NCBI GenBank assembly: GCA_033977485.1
Contig: CM066984.1
Span: 44,213,100 to 44,277,099 of the forward strand
Direction of reading: 5' to 3'
DNA length: 64,000 bases
Source: Hydrangea macrophylla
Taxonomy: Eukaryota; Streptophyta; Magnoliopsida; Cornales; Hydrangeaceae
Each line of letters opens with the position of its first letter. The first letter of the stretch is position 1. The notes below the pieces were generated by a model. The model saw nothing but the letters and a program-made list of their open reading frames with translations, had not been told where the DNA came from and did no database searches. The translations under genes were made by a program, and so were the position numbers. This document shows, piece after piece, positions 1 through 11,850 of this stretch.

Positions 1-731
1 TTTTTACTTGTTTAAAAAGTTCCAAAAATTCTTGGGGCTTTGCGTCTTGGCATTTTTTAAGTCTCTGTAGGTAAGGGGCTGGAGGAATGAATTTAAGTGT
101 TTCCTCTTCTTCTCTCTTACCATCTTGCTTCTCACTCTTCTCTTGGTGGGTTTTATCTGTTTCTTCATCATTATTAGTTTCAACCACTTCTTCCACATTA
201 TCTTCTCCATTATTATTCTCCTTGTTTTTCTCATCTATTTCAAGAGGAGAAATATCCTCCCCCACAACTTTATCGCTTCTCAAGGTTGTTATAGCTTTAG
301 CTTGTCATGATTACCTGAATTTGTATTTGAAGTATTATTTTGTGATTGACCTCTAGGATTAGCTTGTGGTTGAGCTGGGAACATTCCCTTTTGATAACTT
401 TCGAATTGATTACCTATTCGTTCCATTGTTGATTGTAATTTTCCTATAGCTTGAAGCATCTATTGCTTCATTACATCCCTAGGGTCTTCTTGTGCTTTTT
501 TATGTGGAGGCACATAAACATTAGAGTTGTTCTGATTATTACCTTGATAATTCTGTTGCTGTGGAGGTTGATACGGTTGGTTATATTGTTGATTATATTA
601 TCGAGGAGGTGGTTGATATTGATTTTGATTCAGTTGGAAGAACTGATTCTGTTGGGGTGGTGGATTTAAATTATCTCCTGCTTGAACCGCCCCTGTTTTC
701 CAATTATTTAAATTAGGATGGTGATTCGAGG
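1..731 (-). pseudogene. Element G: Athila-type gag C-terminus and gag-pol linker (degraded, runs off left edge)
   Basis: Read on the minus strand, this continues the gag at 2358-3476 after a solo-LTR insertion. It encodes an Asn/Gln/Pro-rich tail, then the phrase ITTLRS (minus strand, about 277-292), an acidic Glu/Lys-rich linker, and a PxPYLQRLKK-like stretch near 45-75. A TLRSGK-type phrase followed by a basic PQR-K stretch is characteristic of the gag-protease junction of Athila-lineage Ty3/gypsy elements. Two in-frame stops (TAA at 598-600, TAG at 460-462) and a frameshift near 305-315 make it non-functional. Protease, RT and integrase would lie left of base 1 and cannot be seen. The lineage call rests on these phrases and on the PBS at 3551-3568. 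Confidence 0.75.
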
Positions 732-2357
732 TGAAAAGTGCATATTTATAGTGTATTATATGGTCTTATTTGCATACTTTTATCCCCAAAGGTCCTATAT
801 TTAGGTGCATTCTAATAACAATGTTCTTTTTATTGTGTTAATGCTAAAACATATGTTTATGCATTGTTTTATAGGTATTAGAATGTAAATCAATGAAGTG
901 GAGCTAAAGAAAAGTGATTCTGGTGGATAGAACAACAGAAGCAACTGAGAAAATGCCAATTTTGACAATGAAGACTTCAGATTTGGAAGATTTTCCCAGA
1001 GATATAAAATGTAGATCTTTAAGTTACGGTCGCGTGGCCACAAATGGGAGGTCAATCCGAAGTCCGAGTGAAACGTTATGGCCATTCTCCCATCGGTGCA
1101 CAGAGTTGTCAAAATCAGAGAAGTTCAAGCGATTGAGGAGAGTTCAATCGATCGAACCTTCGATCGATCGAACTAAGCTCGATCGATCGAACTTTCTATT
1201 CACCCAAAAGTTGCGTAAACTCTGTAGGAACCCTATATATAAGTTATTTTGACGCCAGACGAAGGGAGGACGCTCCAGAACGCAGAAAATAGCAGTTTAG
1301 GGTAGTTTTAGGGTTAGATTAGGAGTAGGTTAGGTTAGATTCATGTTATTTTTCCTCTTTTTCATTAATTTATTGAAGATTATTGAAGATTCAACTTTAT
1401 TTCAAGTTATTTACAAGTTTATTTTAGATTATTTACAGGTTTCTCTTATCCTTTTTTCTCTATTTGATTGTTATTAGTTTATATGCTATGATTACTTTAG
1501 GTTACTGTTTCTGCACTAGTTTTATTATGCTTTCGTAGTTTAGACGTTGGAAATATGTGATGAAACATTGATTCCCAGCCTCTGCCATGCAATCTTTAGA
1601 AACCTTGGACTCGATCGATCGAAATACCTTCGATCGATCGAACCAGAGCCATAGTCAAGCGATCGAAGGCCTTTCGATCGATTGAAGGATGATGCTGTCC
1701 GATCGATCGAGAGCGTTTCGATTGATCAAACATGTTGATTCCTGAGATGATTCTTTTAAGTATTTCATGACTTTCTGTTTTAGAAATCTGTCATCAAATT
1801 GTCCCTATAAGCTCAGTTTGTCACAACAGTTTTTAGAACTTAAAGCCTTAAGGCTATTTTCTTCAATGACTTTTGAAAACCACTTTGAATACTAACACCA
1901 TTTAGAGTGCAAGTAATAATCATTGCTTTAAACTGTCTTCTAAGTATTTTAAATCACTTGTGATGATATAGTCCCGGTCATGAAAGGGCTATTGATTCTA
2001 TATCGTTAGAAAAATACGGAATACTGAAGAGGAATGAACTCCATAGAACATTAATGAGTATGCGTGGTAGATGGTTAGGATTAATGTGGATTCTCGTATT
2101 TCCAATACCTTTAGTTTATTTGTTTAATTAGTTATGTTTCTATAAGCTTTAGTTTATTATTTAGTTTAATTCAATTGATTAGGATTCATTAGAACCTCCA
2201 CCCATATATTATTATTTTCTTTTGCTTTAGGTTGTAACTTAGTAGATATTCTTCCTATTCCTTCCCTGTGGGATCGACCTGGACTTATCCAGTATTACTT
2301 GCATGATCACCTACACTTGGGTGTTGCACAAGAGCGCACAACTATTTAGTCGTGTCA
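732..2357 (+). mobile_element. Solo LTR of the E family inserted in element G gag
   Basis: This 1626-bp block starts TGAAAAGTG and ends CGTGTCA, and it splits an otherwise continuous gag frame. Its last 130 bp, read on the minus strand, align with the ends of the E1 LTRs (minus-strand start TGACACGAC, then CCCAAGTGTAGGTGATC and AGTCCAGGTCGATCCCACAGGG). A TATA box (TATATATAA, about 1234-1242) on the plus strand shows the coding orientation is plus, opposite to G. No internal sequence is attached, so it is a solo LTR left by LTR-LTR recombination. I could not see a clear 5-bp target duplication (flanks cgagg and agttt). It holds clusters of the TTCGATCGATCGAA palindrome at 1140-1195 and 1608-1730. 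Confidence 0.8.
1140..1242 (+). promoter_or_regulatory. LTR promoter: GATCGATCGAA cluster followed by TATA box
   Basis: Three to four copies of TCGATCGATCGAAC lie at 1145-1192, and a TATATATAA box follows about 40 bp downstream. The same order (palindrome cluster, then TATA) recurs in the LTRs of E1, D and insert F and in the unassigned region near 6000. A promoter role is inferred from position only. Confidence 0.55.
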
Positions 2358-3476
2358 AGTTTGGTTCTTCCAATTATACCCCCCATATGCATTCATAGGA
2401 CCCTTGTAGTTATTCATCGTGTTAACGTCAACAAGTGGTGTCTCTTGATAAACAGGTATGTTAGGGCATGTGTACACCTGATGTCCTACCATATGACAAT
2501 TACTACATACGTCTTCTTGACACATAACCTTAGGTTGTTTTGCTATTCATTTTGATAATGCCTCAACTTGCTTAGCCAATTGGTCATATTTTGTTGATAG
2601 TTCATCTTCAACCCTAAGTAAGAATATACTCTTTTGTTTAGCTTTATCGGGCTCACTAGGGGGTGCACACGTCATTTCACGTGGTTCCCATTGGGGTGAA
2701 TTTTTAGCAAGCCAAGCAAAATATATTTCAGCTTCATTCATGCTTTTATGCATGAACGATCCTTGACACATTATTTGAACTAACTTTTTAGATTCTGGAG
2801 TAAACCCCTCGTAAAAGAAACTCATCAGATGCCATTTTTCAACACCATGATGTGGGCAAGATAAAAGTAGATCTTTAAACCGTTCCCAAACCTTATCAAA
2901 TGTTTCATTGTCATTTTGAGTAAAAAGCTTGATTTGTCGCATGAGGTCATCAGTTAAATGTTTTGGAAAGATTTTTTTCAAAAACTCCTCGTACATTACG
3001 GCCCATGTACTAATTGAGCCAGGTTTAAGCGTTAGAAGCCAAGCTTTTGCTTTGTCTTTTAAAGAAAATGGGAATAATTTTAATCTAACGATTTCTTGCG
3101 GACACGTTTGGTCAACGAATGTCTCGTACATAGATTCAAAGTCTTTTAATTGCACGTATGCCCTCTCACTTTCCATCCCATGAAAAGTAGGTAAGAGTTG
3201 TATCATACCATTTCTAAAATGAAAAGTACCATAATTAGGTGGAATAGTTATACATGAAGGGATCGTGTTCCTATCTGGGGCTAACAACTCTTGCAATGGA
3301 CGTGTGTTGTCATCTAACCTCTCTCTAGGATTAAAGTTATGTTGACTTTCACCGTCGTCATTTAAACCTAGGTTATTCTCCCCATTATTTCCATTGTTCC
3401 TGTTGAGACCATTAAGATTGGGTGGTAGAATACCATCCATTTGTTGAAAGATTCCTTCGTTGGAGTTATATGACAT
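2358..3476 (-). pseudogene. Element G: Athila-type gag, N-terminal part with zinc knuckle
   Basis: Structural capsid/nucleocapsid polyprotein of an Athila-type retrotransposon, which would package element RNA in cytoplasmic particles. The frame opens with ATG at 3476 (MSYNSNEGIF). It holds a retrotransposon gag domain at roughly residues 80-250, with the phrases FRNGMIQLLPTFHGMES, AKAWLLTLKPGSI and WERFKDLLLSCPHHG. The frame is open for 309 codons, meets one TGA (about 2544, likely a CGA mutated to TGA), and continues in frame to a CX2CX4HX4C zinc knuckle at 2466-2507. It is then cut by the solo LTR and resumes at 731. The start matches that of E1 gag (MSDNSIEGI), so G and E are related. Good similarity, but broken. 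Confidence 0.85.
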
Positions 3477-3550
3477 GAAACGTATAGTATTACGTAAAGC
3501 AAGAAAAGTAAAGAAACTAACAAACTAAATAAAATTGAGCAAATTGCCTC

Positions 3551-3568
3551 TCCCCAGCAACGGTGCCA
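3551..3568 (-). other. Primer-binding site of element G
   Basis: Minus-strand TGGCACCGTTGCTGGGGA lies 6 nt from the inner end of the LTR. It differs by two transitions from the E1 primer-binding site (TGGCGCCGTTGCCGGGGA), the form typical of Athila elements and generally assigned to tRNA-Asp. Confidence 0.85.
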
Positions 3569-3574
3569 AAAATA

Positions 3575-5147
3575 TGACATGAATAAAATTGTGCGCTTCT
3601 AAATGCTACACCCAATTATAGGTGATCGTTCAAGTAATATATTTCTATGAAGCCTAGGTCGAACCCAAGGGAAAGGAATAATTTAATTCGATTAATTTTA
3701 CTCAATTTATTAGTATTGAAAATAAACGAAAAGATGATTTCTTCTTAGAAGTAGTTTGAAACTAGTTTGCAAAGTAAAGTGAATTTATAAACTAGTGCAA
3801 GCTATTAGAATAATTAAGACTACTGAATGAATTAATGCGTGATTTAAACTAATGAAAATTAACTTACCAACTAAAACTACGAACTAATTATAGCTATAAT
3901 TGGATTTCTAAAGTAATTTAACTAAGGAAATTAAATACTAGTTGAAAATTGATTAATGCAGCAAATTAAATTATGTTACTTCTAAATATGAGAAAAGTGC
4001 TAGGAAATCACAAATTCATAGTAAATCCTTTAACTTCCATGCCTAAGGAAAGATACAGCACTCCCAATCATCCAAAATCATGCCTCTAATGTATAAGTTT
4101 AAAATAATAAAATACTTTTTGACCTGTGTAAAGATATGAAACGAGTTCAATTTTCCCTTTTTAATGAAGTTCGGGCAGATTGCTTATGATCATGATTCAT
4201 GGTGAAAACTACTCTACGATACGTGAAAATAAATTAACTAATCTACTCTAAACTAAAACCATGAAGCAAGTTCACAAACTAGTGAAAATTCAAGTCAAGA
4301 GTCATTAACATCATGCTTGTTAACATTGTTCATATTAGAGAACATAAAATCCTATGAAACTTTACTCAAACATCCGTTGATCTTTGGATTTCGGGCTGCC
4401 CGATGAAAACACGCATGGAAATCAAGTTTTTTACCGTTTCATTGCTCTTTCCTAACTAAAGGTTTAGCCAAACATGGTGAAATTGAATCTAAGCATTGTA
4501 TTATTGAGAATCATAATAAAAACTATCACAAAATAGATCTGGAAAGTAAAATCTGAATATAAACTAATTAAAACCTAGATAAACGAATATAGAACACTTG
4601 TAGTTAAAAGAAATCTTCAATCAGAGCTTTCATTCTCCCAATGTTTGCTTGAATTAAAATCTAGGGTTTTGAAGAACCCTAGGATCTCCCATATCTCCTC
4701 TAAAACTCGTAAGTAATATGTATATATCATTTATGTATGATCTTCCTAGTATATATAGGTTTAGAAATTTTAAAGCTGAAAATCTCTGTTTCCCACAATT
4801 CTGACGAGAGCGACCGGTCCTGCCTATGTTTCAGGACCGATCCTGGCTACGACAGGTCCTGCATATGTTTCGCGAGTGGTCATGGTCATGTATTCGGACC
4901 GGTCCTGGTCAATTTTTAGGATCTTCTTCTTTTTCTTCTTCTAATCAACTCTCTATTACGCCGTCATCCACTCCATATTCCTTATGCTTTTATATTATGC
5001 AAAATAGCTTGCTTATACAAATATTAGCAGTAACGTCTTATTTACGCAATCGTATGGAAATAAGCATAAGTATCTATAGTTAGGGAGGAAAACATGCATA
5101 GTTACTCTTATTAGAACTTTCGAATATGTAATATCCGTCGCTTGTTA
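3575..5147 (-). mobile_element. Element G: 5' LTR (minus orientation)
   Basis: In plus orientation the LTR starts TGACATGAATAAAATTGTGCGC, next to the primer-binding site. Its first 100 bp follow the same order as the E1 LTR (TGTGCGCTT, CACCCAA, TAGGTGATCG, GGTCGAACCCAAGGGAA). The far end is placed at 5147, where CGCTTGTTA resembles the CGCTTGTCA terminus of the E1 LTRs, with CA decayed to TA. The length of about 1.57 kb agrees with the 1.6-kb E LTRs. The body is AT-rich and has no real reading frame. Near 4800-4915 there is a run of GACCGGTCCTG/GGACCGGTCC motifs, the position where E LTRs carry GATCGATCGAA clusters. The outer boundary is less certain than the inner one. Confidence 0.7.
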
Positions 5148-5690
5148 GACTTCCTGTCCTGGTCATGGACTAAGGTAATATTCCATTGGCCTCTGTCGGT
5201 TTAAGATGAAAACATCGGCATAACCCTCAGTCATGGTCTTAGGCTAACATGATCATGCCCTTAGTCTCTGTCGGGTCATGGAGTAAGATGACATTCCGTT
5301 AGCCTCTATCGGACCAGGGTGCTAGCCCATTACCATTCCCACAACTATGTATCCCTTAGTCTCTCCTATGGACTAAGGCGATACCACTAGGATATCCCTT
5401 AGTCTCTCTAATGGACTAAGGCGACATCACCACTATATCCCTTAGTCTCTCTCATGGACTAAAGTGATCCCACTAGTATATCCCTTAATCTCCCTTACGG
5501 AATAAGGCAATATAGGTAATCACAACCTCATATTTGTTTCCATAATATGCATCCCTTAATCTCTCCCATAGACTAAGGCAATACCACTAATATATCCCTT
5601 AGTCTCTCCCTTAGACTAAGGCAATACCTACTAATATATCCCTTAGTCTCTCCCATGGACTGAGGCAATATAAGCATACTGCACCCTACA
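5148..5690. repeat. Minisatellite of about 43-bp hairpin units
   Basis: At least six clear units begin CCCTTAGTCTCTC and contain ATGGACTAAGGC, near 5350, 5395, 5440, 5552, 5596 and 5640. Older, more degenerate versions lie from 5148 to 5340 and near 5482. Each unit contains the inverted pair CTTAGTC / GACTAAG around a short loop, so a single strand could fold into a series of hairpins. It lies just outside the G LTR. No open frame is convincing. Confidence 0.8.
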
Positions 5691-6384
5691 TTGTACGATC
5701 TTCGCGATTGCATTTCCATGCACCAACCATAAATAGTATCGACCTCTGTGGTCAATAGACCCACTACTATGCACGTCAGCTTCTCAATTCACTTAACAAT
5801 ATTATATCATCATTTATACAATTGGTTCCACTATTTAATGCATTAAGCCCATTATTCAATGTGTGTTATTCCAATACAGCTTCCCAGCAATGCATATTAA
5901 TGACACAGATGAATAGTTCATTATGTACAAGGAACTAGAATGTGTAACATTCTATCATGTTCGATCAATTAAGGAAATTGAAATTCGATCGATTGAACTA
6001 AGTTTGATCGATCAAAATCGGTCTGTGTTCAACCGCTCGAAAGTAGTTCGATCGATTGAACACTAGTTTTCTTCCCAAACTAAATTGGACTTCCCATGTA
6101 CATTCGAGGTCCTTTCTTTATTGCCGAAACATATATATACATACATAGCCAGGCTACTAAGTGAGTATAGGCACTCATTGTGATGTTTGGTGACGTGTGG
6201 GGTGGTCGCGGGTGGTGCTCAGGTGGTCTCTCTATCCTCTTTTTCCTCCTCTGCTCTTTCCTTTTATTCATTGTCTCCTCCTTCTGCTCCTCCTCTTCTC
6301 CTCCTTCTGCTCCTTTCTTTCTGAGAGAGTGTGTGTGTGTGTTTGTGCGTATATAATATATATATATACGAGTGTGTGTGTGTG
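5691..6384. other. Unassigned sequence with GATCGATC cluster, TATA-like box and microsatellites
   Basis: No gene is supported. A cluster of decayed TTCGATCGATTGAA motifs lies at 5960-6060, followed by TATATATAC at 6132-6140 and a pyrimidine-rich (CTCCTCCTT) stretch at 6225-6320. GT and TA dinucleotide runs occupy 6328-6386 (GT, then TA at 6351-6368, then GT). Element A is inserted directly after the last GT run. The motif-then-TATA order suggests the remnant of another LTR promoter, but I see no LTR ends. Confidence 0.5.
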
Positions 6385-9300
6385 TGTAGACTCCCAATTT
6401 TGACCACACTGATAGGAATTAGGGTGGACAGCATCTTGAAGGATTCAATGATGAAAAGTTCCCCGTGGAAGGTACTGGATTCCACACAATTGAATGATCG
6501 AACTTCAAAAAGTGACTTCAAGATCAAAAAAGCCCTTTTCCTGCATAAAATCATGGTTTTGTCAAAATTGTCTCTCAGAATTCATATTCACTTATGGTTA
6601 TACAAACATGAAGTATTCTAAATACACTATTCTAGGTATCTAGAGATTCAATTTCAAAGAAAAACTCGAAATCGATGCACATTGAAAAGCAATTTTGAAA
6701 AAGAAGAAGTTTGATTTTAAAGACGACGAAAGTTTCGGAGGACTTCTGGACTTCAATTGACCTTCAATTCTCATTTCAAATCCTCTTGAAATATTTTTAT
6801 ACTGAAATTCAACTGGATAGCTTTCCAATGGTACATAACCAGACAATTTCGGACACCAAAAAGCATTTTTATGAAAATCTAGAAAGGCAGTGCATGTAAT
6901 TTTTTAAACAAGGCATGAAGGCAACCAGGGGACCAAGAAAAAATAGGTGGCGGATCCCACAAAGGGGTGGTGGTTCCTCCCTAAACTGCCACCTATATGT
7001 AGTGTTTTCCATCACATTTTCATTGTTCCAAACCCTTCCAAGAGGTTTTACAACGAGGAAAGTTCCCAAAAACTACTTTAGGCACTAAAATGGCCATTTT
7101 AGCCCTTTTCTGAACTCTAAAATCTCTATTTTAACCATGAAACTTAAGAATTAAGTTTTCAAAACTCTATATATAGATGCCTTGCATCTTATATTGGAAA
7201 ATCTTGAGTAATCTTGAATCATTTTGAATACCCTTTGAATATCCTCGAGATACCATAACATATACTTACAAGATATACAAGAATATACTTAGAATTCAAG
7301 AGATTTCTAGAGAAAGAATAGTGAATTATGAATGGAATTCCCTTAAAACTAATCTTAAGATAATTGGATTAGAGAATTAGGGAATAAACTTGATATCAAT
7401 TGCATCCCTTAACTTCCACCATGGATAAGTGCTTGAAGAACTTGAAGAACACTTGAAGAAGAAGATCTTTCAAATCAACTTTGAAAACATAATTGAGAAT
7501 CCTCAAAGAGGTAAACATCATAATTCATCTCTGACTCTCACTTTTATATATAGATCTATAAGATTTGGATCTAGTTTAGTTTTATTTTCTTTGTTAGAAC
7601 ACTCATCTTCTTCTTCTCTTGTTCTTCACACACTCACATAGCTAGATCCAAGTCCTCCTTGATTTTATTGACAATTCATGATTAGAGATTGATTTTCACT
7701 TTGATTATCAATTTTGATTTCATCCTTCTATTTAGTTTAAATCTATGCATACATGATTATATATATGTATCTACTTTGAATTCTATGATGGTTTAGAAGT
7801 ATGATCTATGAGAAGGATGATTCCTAAGTTCATACCTTTCTCTTGGTTGTTCCTATTACCTAGAATTCCGATTGAATTTCATCTCCAAGAGGATATTTGT
7901 AAGTCCTTTGATCCATGATCTAAAGTTCTTCATAGAACTTGAGGGCTAAATTGATTGGGAATCATGATAATCAAGTTGACCCATGAGCTTGATCTCTCTA
8001 ATAAACTTAAGCCATCATCTAAGATGTTTTTCTCACACTTCAAAAATGAATTAGTAAAAATTCAGCAAAATAGATTGGTTTTGTACTTAAGATTTGGTCC
8101 ATCAAAACCCATAATTTGATGGATTTCAAATTGTTTCAGTAAACTTTGATGAATTATTTTTCATTCAATCCGTTTTGAGAATCGTTAGGATCCATATACT
8201 ATTTTTAGAAATTGTTGAGAAATCGGTTGATAGATTTGAACATAGTCTCTTTGTGCTTGAATTCTAGAAAATATACAATAGTTATCGATGATCCACTTTT
8301 TGGGGATGATTCCTAACTCATGTATCTACATGCCGACGTAAAATCTTGAGCATACAATCGAGTTAAGATCGTTTTCTAAGCATTTGAAGTTGATACAACT
8401 ATTCTGGAATTTTCTAAGTTTAACTACAATCATGATTATGTATACATAATGGTCATACCTTGATCACTCAACAACCGTTGATGAATAAAACTTGATTTAG
8501 AAATCATCAAGGATAAATGGATGAGAGATTAAAAGCTTAGATCAACTTGATCAACAATTCATGAACTTCTATTATGTCTTGCATTCCTTTGTCAAATGAT
8601 ACCAAATTTCCAGAATAATAGAGTCTGGTTAAAATAATTGTTTAGAGACCTTATGTTCATGAAATGTCCATGGGATTATTTTTTCCATAACCTACAATGA
8701 GAGAGCTTTGTTTTAACTCCAAATAGAGCTTCATATCATTTTTGTAGAATTAATTATGATTTTTATAAGAACAGTGGACAGTCCTGATCCACTATTCCCA
8801 AAATTCTTATTTCTTGAACTTCAAAAATGCTAATGAGGTCCTACTTTTTGGAAAAGTTCCCTAAGACATGTATCTAACTTTCGGTAAAAGGATTTTAACC
8901 CAGTTCATGTTTAAGATTACTTTTGATAGGATTCATTAGAGGTCAATGAATCTGGAAGTTTGGTTGATGACATCTTCTTCTTGTTTATCATGCATATCAT
9001 TTGTTTGCTTGTATTTTTGCAATGCTTGGGTATTCCTTGGTGTCTTAGTGCAGAGAATTGAATGCTTTGGATCCAGACTTCGATTTTTCGATTTGCCTTA
9101 TCTACATGTGGCTTAGTGCCCATATATCATGTAATATCTCTACCCTTTTTCTAGGTTTACAACTTTGTTTTCAACGACACGATTCCTTTAGGACAGTTTC
9201 CTTTCTTTTGCTTTTTGTGACTCCGCTTGAGTCAACCCAATGTAAGTCTTCTTGTTCCCTTTTGCATATCATGGCACGTTTCCTTTATTTGTATCAGTCC

Positions 9301-9762
9301 CGGGCGGGACTAGCCACTGTGAGTATACCTCTCTCTTGTATTGCATGTGCATCCGATTGCTACTTGATTTAATCTCTTGAAATGATTTTCATTAGATGTT
9401 CTTTTTGCCATGTATATATTATCTAGTATGATTGAGGAAACAACACCTATTATGAATTAAGAACAAGGATATTTGAATCAAGGCATATCGTTTGATAGGG
9501 CGAGGAGGGGGTGCTTTAGTCCTACTTGGGCTCCTTTTCCTCTCGTACCAAGACCCTCGAACCTTGTTTCTAGTGATGAAGGGCGAGTAACATTATTTAA
9601 TTTTGGTGAGTCAAATTTGGTTTCCTAATTCCTGATAAAAATTAGGTGGTGGCTCTTTGTCTCTAGGATTGCGTGATGAGTTCTAGTTCTTGAAGTGTGC
9701 TCCTTGGATCCATCCCGGGACACTATCAAGGAATGATAGAACCCAGCCTGCGCATGTCCATA
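6385..9762 (+). mobile_element. Element A: 5' LTR, Tat lineage
   Basis: It starts TGTAGACTCCCAATTTTGACC, closely like the TGTAGACACCCCAATTTTGACC start of element B. It ends ...TGTCCATA just before a TGGCGATTC primer-binding site; the terminal CA appears mutated to TA, judged by alignment to B (CCACA|atc|TGG). At about 3.38 kb this is a long LTR, as is usual in Tat/Ogre-type elements. A TATA box (CTATATATAGA) lies at 7167-7177, and the region before the PBS has the same GAGGGGGTG...TCCTTTTCCTCTC block as B. Small open frames inside it (for example 9058-9372) have no recognisable protein and are treated as chance. The 3' LTR is not in the window. Confidence 0.8.
7167..7177 (+). promoter_or_regulatory. 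TATA box of element A LTR
   Basis: CTATATATAGA lies 780 bp into the LTR, where transcription of the element would start downstream. The LTR of B has an almost identical box (CTATATATAG) about 560 bp from its start. Confidence 0.55.
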
Positions 9763-9765
9763 ATC

Positions 9766-9783
9766 TGGCGATTCTACTGGGGA
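9766..9783 (+). other. Primer-binding site of element A
   Basis: TGGCGATTCTACTGGGGA begins three bases after the LTR end and is collinear with TGGCAACTCTGTTGGGGA of element B. TGG at the 5' end pairs with the CCA of a tRNA. This form is typical of Tat-lineage elements. Confidence 0.75.
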
Positions 9784-10890
9784 CATGAACATGAAATTGT
9801 TGGTTTCTTGTTCTTCGAGAGTTTGACTTGAGCCAATAAATGTCCTTGTAATTAATTCAAAAATCGTGTTGTTTCTGCCTATATTTGCACTTACATTGTT
9901 CTTTCACCGCGACTGCTTGACACCATTGCCTTGAGGGTGGAGGGCCCCCTTTCCTCCATTTGTTAAGAGACTTTGGTAGCATGTAGTCACAGTTAGCCTT
10001 GTACCACATATGGTATATAGAGCTCATGTGTGAATGGAATACTCTCGGGGAGGTGGTCATCCACACCGCTGAGCTTGCTAATGGACCCTTTACGAGACTA
10101 AAACCCGGCTTTTGCATATAGTTTCTGCAAAACCCTTCAATTAGGATCTTGATTATCATCTTTGATTAGGATGATGTAATGACTTATTTGCATTTGCCCA
10201 TAAGGGATTATGTGAATGTTGAGGACGTGTATGCGAAGGCATCATCAAACCTTGTATAATAGATTCCTCTAGGGTAGTATGGTCTTTATCCGAACATCCA
10301 ATCATTACTCGAGGACGATTTTTGAAAATTTTGAAAATTTTGAAAATGCTAGCACTTCTTTAAAAAACCCAAGTCTTTTTAAAATTCCGAGAATATCCCT
10401 TTTGAAGATTCGCTTTGAAGTTCACATTCACAAAATCCTTCCAAACAATTCTCCCTAGATTTTAGAGAATTTCAAAATTCCTACCTTGGTTTTCAAAAAT
10501 CATGATTTCACACTTTGATGATTCAATTTCAATTTCTCCTCTTAGATTTTAGAAATTCAAATTTTCTACCTCGATTTTCAAAAATCATGATTTCACACCT
10601 CAGACATTGATGGTTCAAAAGTGCTTTTGAAAATTACAAATCTCCCCCTTTCTTTCAAGATTTTCATGAAAAATTCAATTTCGTAAACCTGAGCCATCAA
10701 GAATTTCAAAGCTAAAAATCCTTGGATAATTGTTGGATTAGTAAGTTAATTAGCATACTCAAGGAATTTTATGTGTTTATGTGCTGCTATGCTAGGTCTA
10801 AGCTAGATTGAGGTGCATTGCATTTAGATTAGATTGCATTTCATTTACATTGCATACACTACACGAGCATTGCATATATGGCTCACGAGT
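9784..10890 (+). other. Element A: long untranslated leader; gag and protease deleted
   Basis: No gene is visible. The order of blocks matches the leader of B (28447-29790), including the stretch before ...AAACCCGGCTTTTGCATA and the later TTTTGAAAATTTTGAAAA-rich part and ATGTGTTTATGTG. After about 10890 the sequence jumps to the 5' flank of RT. Compared with B (gag at 29799, RT flank near 33120), roughly 3.3 kb covering gag and protease is absent. Confidence 0.65.
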
Positions 10891-10904
10891 GCGACGTCTC
10901 TAAT

Positions 10905-11850
10905 ATACTTTTGAAAAGGTTAATTGAAAATGAAAATGAATCTACATGTAAGATTATTGAAGAAACTTTGCTAATTAACTTAGGTAATGAAGATAATTCA
11001 CAAAATGTTCTTATTGGCACCACGTGCACTTTATAAGAAAGCAATGAACTAATCAATTTATTAAAAGAATTTAAAGATGTTTTCGCTTGGTCTTATGAAA
11101 GATATGTCAGGCATTGATCCAGAGATTGTCCAACACCATATCCCTCTCTTTCCTAATTTAAAACCTATTAAGTAGAAATTGAGACACATGAGACCTGAAT
11201 GGATTTTCAAAATTAAAGAAGAAGTTGAGAAGTAGTTGAAAGCTGGATTCCTGATGGTAACCTAATACCCTGAATGGATAGCCAATATATTTCTTGTGCC
11301 GAAGGACGGAAGGATCCGAGTATGTGTTGACTTCAAAGATTTGAATAAAGCCAGTCCCAAAGATAATTTTCCAACTCCCACACATAGATGTCTTGGTAGA
11401 TAACATGGTAGGCCATGAACTGTTATCATTCATGGATGGTTTCTTAGGGTATAATCAGATTTTAATGGCACCCAAAGAGAGAGAAAAGACCACATTCATA
11501 ACTCACTGGGGGACGTAATGCTACCGAGTGATGCCGTTTGGGTTAAAGAATGCTGAAGCAACCTATCAGAGAGCTCCTACCACTTTGTTATATAACATGA
11601 TTCATAAAGAAGTAGAAGTCTATGTGGATGACATGATTGTTAAGTCCAAAGAAAGGAGTGGGCATTTAGCAGCTCTCACCAAGTTCTTTGAAAGATTGAG
11701 AAAATACAGGATGAAATTGAACCACAAAAGTGTACTTTTGGAGTAACCACTGGAAAGCTGCTAGATTTCTCATTTCGCAAAGGGGAATTGAAGTTGACCC
11801 CATGAAGATCAAGGCTATTATAGATATGCCACCTCCAATAAATGAAAATT
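10905..11850 (+). pseudogene. Element A: reverse transcriptase, Tat lineage (degraded)
   Basis: Copies element RNA into DNA in Ty3/gypsy elements. The frame opens in the RT N-terminal flank (phrases INLGNEDNSQNV and LKEFKDVFAWSYE). It runs through PEWIANIFLVPKDGRIRVCVDFKDLNKA, FMDGFLGYNQILMAPKEREKTTF and CYRVMPFGLKNAEATYQRA to the catalytic YVDD at 11621-11632. Stops and frameshifts break it in several places: a TAA in ...TCTL* near 11035, a shift near 11100, the 'GT*CY' stop just before 11521, and a stop after 11746. The YVDDMIVKSK phrase and spacing fit Tat RT. It is collinear with B RT at 33060-34010 and clearly inactive. Confidence 0.85.

Noticed and set aside
732..2357. Possible intron of G gag rather than solo LTR
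   Set aside because: The block has TG...CA ends, a TATA box and homology to the E LTRs, and lacks GT...AG splice ends.
5148..5690. CRISPR-like regularly spaced repeats
   Set aside because: The units are contiguous with no unique spacers, lie in a plant genome and have no cas genes.
6080..6554. Open frames on both strands across the GT/TA/CT-rich region
   Set aside because: Low-complexity sequence gives stop-free frames in several registers; none shows a domain.
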